DNA from: Polychytrium aggregatum
Lineage: Eukaryota; Chytridiomycota; Chytridiomycetes; Polychytriales
Assembly (NCBI RefSeq): GCF_025602895.1
Contig: NW_026516224.1
Span: forward strand, 186,001 to 250,000
DNA: 64,000 nucleotides
Reading direction: 5' to 3'
Part shown: in pieces, positions 56,531-64,000 of the stretch
Layout of the letters: every line of letters begins with the position of its first letter
Position numbering within the stretch: position 1 is the stretch's first letter
Translations under genes and position numbers: made by a program
Notes under the pieces: model-generated
Databases searched by the model: none
What the model was told of the DNA's origin: nothing
The model's input: only the letters and a program-made list of their open reading frames with translations

Positions 56531-57672
56531 ATGTTCAGCCAACTCCGGGTCCTGTGGAAGAAGCTCAGCAACAAGGTCATCCAGCCCAGGGTGGTGCGCC
56601 AGAGCTCGTCGCTGCTCGTCTACCGCCTCAACGGCCCCGAAACCCGCGACTATGTCTGGTCGGCTGTGGTCCTGTTGATCGGCCTGCTGTTTATCCTGTT
56701 TTCGACGATGCGCACCGAAAACTTTGACATCACCCGTCACTGGTGGAAGATTGCGCTGAATGCCAGCGTGGCACTGTATGTCGCCTTCGCCGTGCTCGAC
56801 GATACCTTCACCGTGACCATTAACCAGAAGAAGAACACCATCAAGGTCAAGAAGGCGGACCTCATCCGCACCAAGTGGATCAAAGGAGCGCCGGTACGTC
56901 GTCGTCCACGGGACCTCGTGCAGGGGGGGGGTGTAGCACTAAATCTGACGGTTGGAGCGATGTTGCGAGCCGAGTTTGGTCTGCGGCACCATCGTGCATC
57001 TCAGGCCAGACCTCTCCAGCCCCATGCAGTGTCTGCTTTTGGATGTCTCGCTGGGCGATGTGGCTGGCTGGCTGGCTGGCTGTGTGTCCAACATGATTCT
57101 TACGGCGTGGGCCGATCTGTCGATCCGAGATTTTGCTGACTCGATCGTCCCTCTATCCACTCCTGTTGGTATCCAGCTGGACGAGCTTGTCTCCGTATGT
57201 GTACCCTCGTTGCTTCGTCCTCCACGGCACATCCGAGCTGCGATCTCGCAACTGCAATCAGGATATTGGCTTTGGTACATCTTGCACTGGCTCTAAAGCA
57301 ACATCTGTCTGGCGATTGCTTGTCCCGCAGGTCGAAAATGTGCGCGTGGAACTTCGTCGGGGAGTCTATGGCTACAGGTAAGCAAATGACCCACAGCAAT
57401 CCACAGCAATCCACAGCAATCCACAGCAATCCATAGCCATTCTTGCACTCCCCGCCGGTCTCTGTTTGGTACTGACCCTCGCTCCTCTTGCTGCTCGCTT
57501 CAGGATCGAGTTTGCGCTGGTGTCGGAGACCGGCACAAGCTATCGCCTCCCGAGCTGCGACGTCTACTATTCTGGCGACGCCAATCTCCATGCCCTCCGC
57601 AAGCTGGTTGCGGAGCTCACCGAGTTTGCCCGCAACAAGCCCAATGGCACCGACAAGAAAAAGAAGAACTGA
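56531..57672 (+). CDS. membrane protein resembling CYBC1/EROS (cytochrome b-245 chaperone)
   Basis: The start is MFSQLRVLWKKLSNKVIQPR (56531). Two hydrophobic segments follow: YVWSAVVLLIGLLFILFS (~56650-56705) and KIALNASVALYVAFAVLDD. Then come TFTVTINQKKNTIKVKKADL and IRTKWIKGAP. Short exons splice LDELVS, VENVRVELRRGVYGYR and IEFALVSETGTSYRLPSCDV, then NLHALRKLVAELTEFARNKP and a Lys-rich end (57672). Splice sites are canonical (gcgccg|gtacgt; tacag|gtaagc). The order of two TM helices and a PH-like beta domain with 'V.V........G..Y...L.L..G....L' resembles CYBC1/EROS, an ER chaperone for NADPH oxidase. The match is from memory of the family and is moderate; an uncharacterised TM protein is the alternative. 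Confidence 0.5.
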
Positions 57673-58510
57673 GCGAAAGCTCGAAACGAGCGGAGGAGGA
57701 GGAGGTCTCTCGTCTCTCTCCTCCCTTCTTCCATCTCCTCTCCCCTCTCAAGCAAAGTTGATGATCTGTGACCCGCACCTGTCACTTGGCATACGAAGCG
57801 GGTGGATGGATTCGGGTGGGCTGTGAATTGTGGATGGTGGCCCTATCCTGCGTCCTCCTTCCCTTCTGCTTTGGTTTCTCGTTGTTGGACGACACCTTGT
57901 CTGTGGCTCGATCTGCTGTTTTCATCTGTGTCTGCCCCCATTTGTATCTGCATCCCGCACACATGCTCACGCTGCTTGGTGGCATCGAACGCCCCTGTTT
58001 TCCGCTGTTTCCTTTTCTTCCCTCTCGTCCGCGTCGATGAACCCGATTCGGTTGCCCGTCTCATCCACACAGCTCCTCTCCTTCCTCACCTTCGTTGCCA
58101 CCACGCCGCTGCAATACATCCATTTACGTCGCTCCGTTATCTTTTATTTTGGATTTGCAAGTGTACGGAAAAGAGTGCAAGCAACTTGCACACGTACATC
58201 GGCTCCGGTAACAGCTACCATGCTGGAGGGGGGGGGAGAGGCTGGATGTGTCGGTTTCTTTGCGTTCGGCAGGCTTTCCCTTCAATACCCTATACCCTGC
58301 TCACCTCCACGCACGCTTTCGATTGGATAAAGTCTCCGCCCACACAATGCTTCCCACAAATCGATGATCCGTGTTGAGTGGGTGGGGTGAAGGAGAGTAG
58401 GAATCGCTTGTGGCTTGCGGCGCGAACCAACAGTCTCCCCTCAGTTCTGGAGTTGTCACAAAAAGAAATAATACGAGCTCGGTTAGTCTCGTCCGTCGTG
58501 CGTGTGCAGT
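57673..58510. other. intergenic region between convergent genes, nothing recognised
   Basis: This lies between the CYBC1-like stop and the predicted USP7 3' end. It is pyrimidine-rich with no gene that I can support. Confidence 0.4.

Positions 58511-64000
<5,490 letters not shown>

Overview
The window is nuclear DNA from a GC-rich, intron-rich eukaryote, most plausibly an early-diverging (zoosporic, chytrid-like) fungus. That is inference. What the sequence shows is fungal-type housekeeping genes cut by many short GT-AG introns (roughly 50-200 nt), with short intergenic spaces and genes on both strands. TAG, TAA and TGA all end genes normally, so the standard code applies. No tRNA, rRNA or CRISPR array was recognised.

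Layout. 1-3957 (-): long-chain acyl-CoA synthetase, 3' end cut by the window edge. 4303-4628: deletion derivative of a mobile element. 4817-5888 (-): SIKE/FGFR1OP2-like coiled-coil protein. 6772-10376 (+): SAM plus Sel1-repeat protein. 10703-13107 (-): MIZ/SP-RING SUMO ligase. 13981-14222: a second deletion derivative with both ends. 14370-18180 (-): a SAM-TIR-NACHT-WD40 STAND receptor. 18604-23095 (-): adenylation-carrier-reductase enzyme. 23588-25036 (-): NUBPL/Ind1. 25663-27382 (+): eIF4E family. 27938-29485 (+): PIH1D1. 29773-33738 (+): patatin-type triacylglycerol lipase. 33984-37011 (-): lariat debranching enzyme. 37489-39264 (-): mitochondrial PheRS. 39773-40751 (+): aldo/keto reductase. 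41038-43924 (-): double B-box protein. 44532-46094 (-): inositol polyphosphate 5-phosphatase. 46307-49913: a DD34E transposon carrying a Fanzor. 50868-53426 (+): a second, frameshifted Fanzor. 53896-55764 (+): GID4/Vid24. 56531-57672 (+): CYBC1/EROS-like membrane protein. 58511-64000 (-): USP7/UBP15, 5' end beyond the window.

The most interesting material is of two kinds. First is a family of TA-flanked elements whose full copy encodes an IS630/Tc1-mariner-type transposase and a Fanzor1 (eukaryotic TnpB-like RNA-guided nuclease). Two short internal-deletion derivatives keep only the transposase-side end joined to the last part of the Fanzor gene and its 3' flank, the segment where TnpB/Fanzor guide RNAs lie. 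Both genes of the full copy carry one in-frame TAG, in nearly the same local context. The second Fanzor has two opposite-sign frameshifts. Second is the SAM-TIR-NACHT-WD40 gene, an innate-immunity-like architecture with six near-identical WD repeats and a frameshifted seventh. One of the deletion derivatives lies 147 bp from its 3' end.

The remaining genes are unrelated cellular functions (lipid activation and turnover, RNA processing, translation, ubiquitin and SUMO pathways, complex I assembly). I see no operon-like logic linking them.
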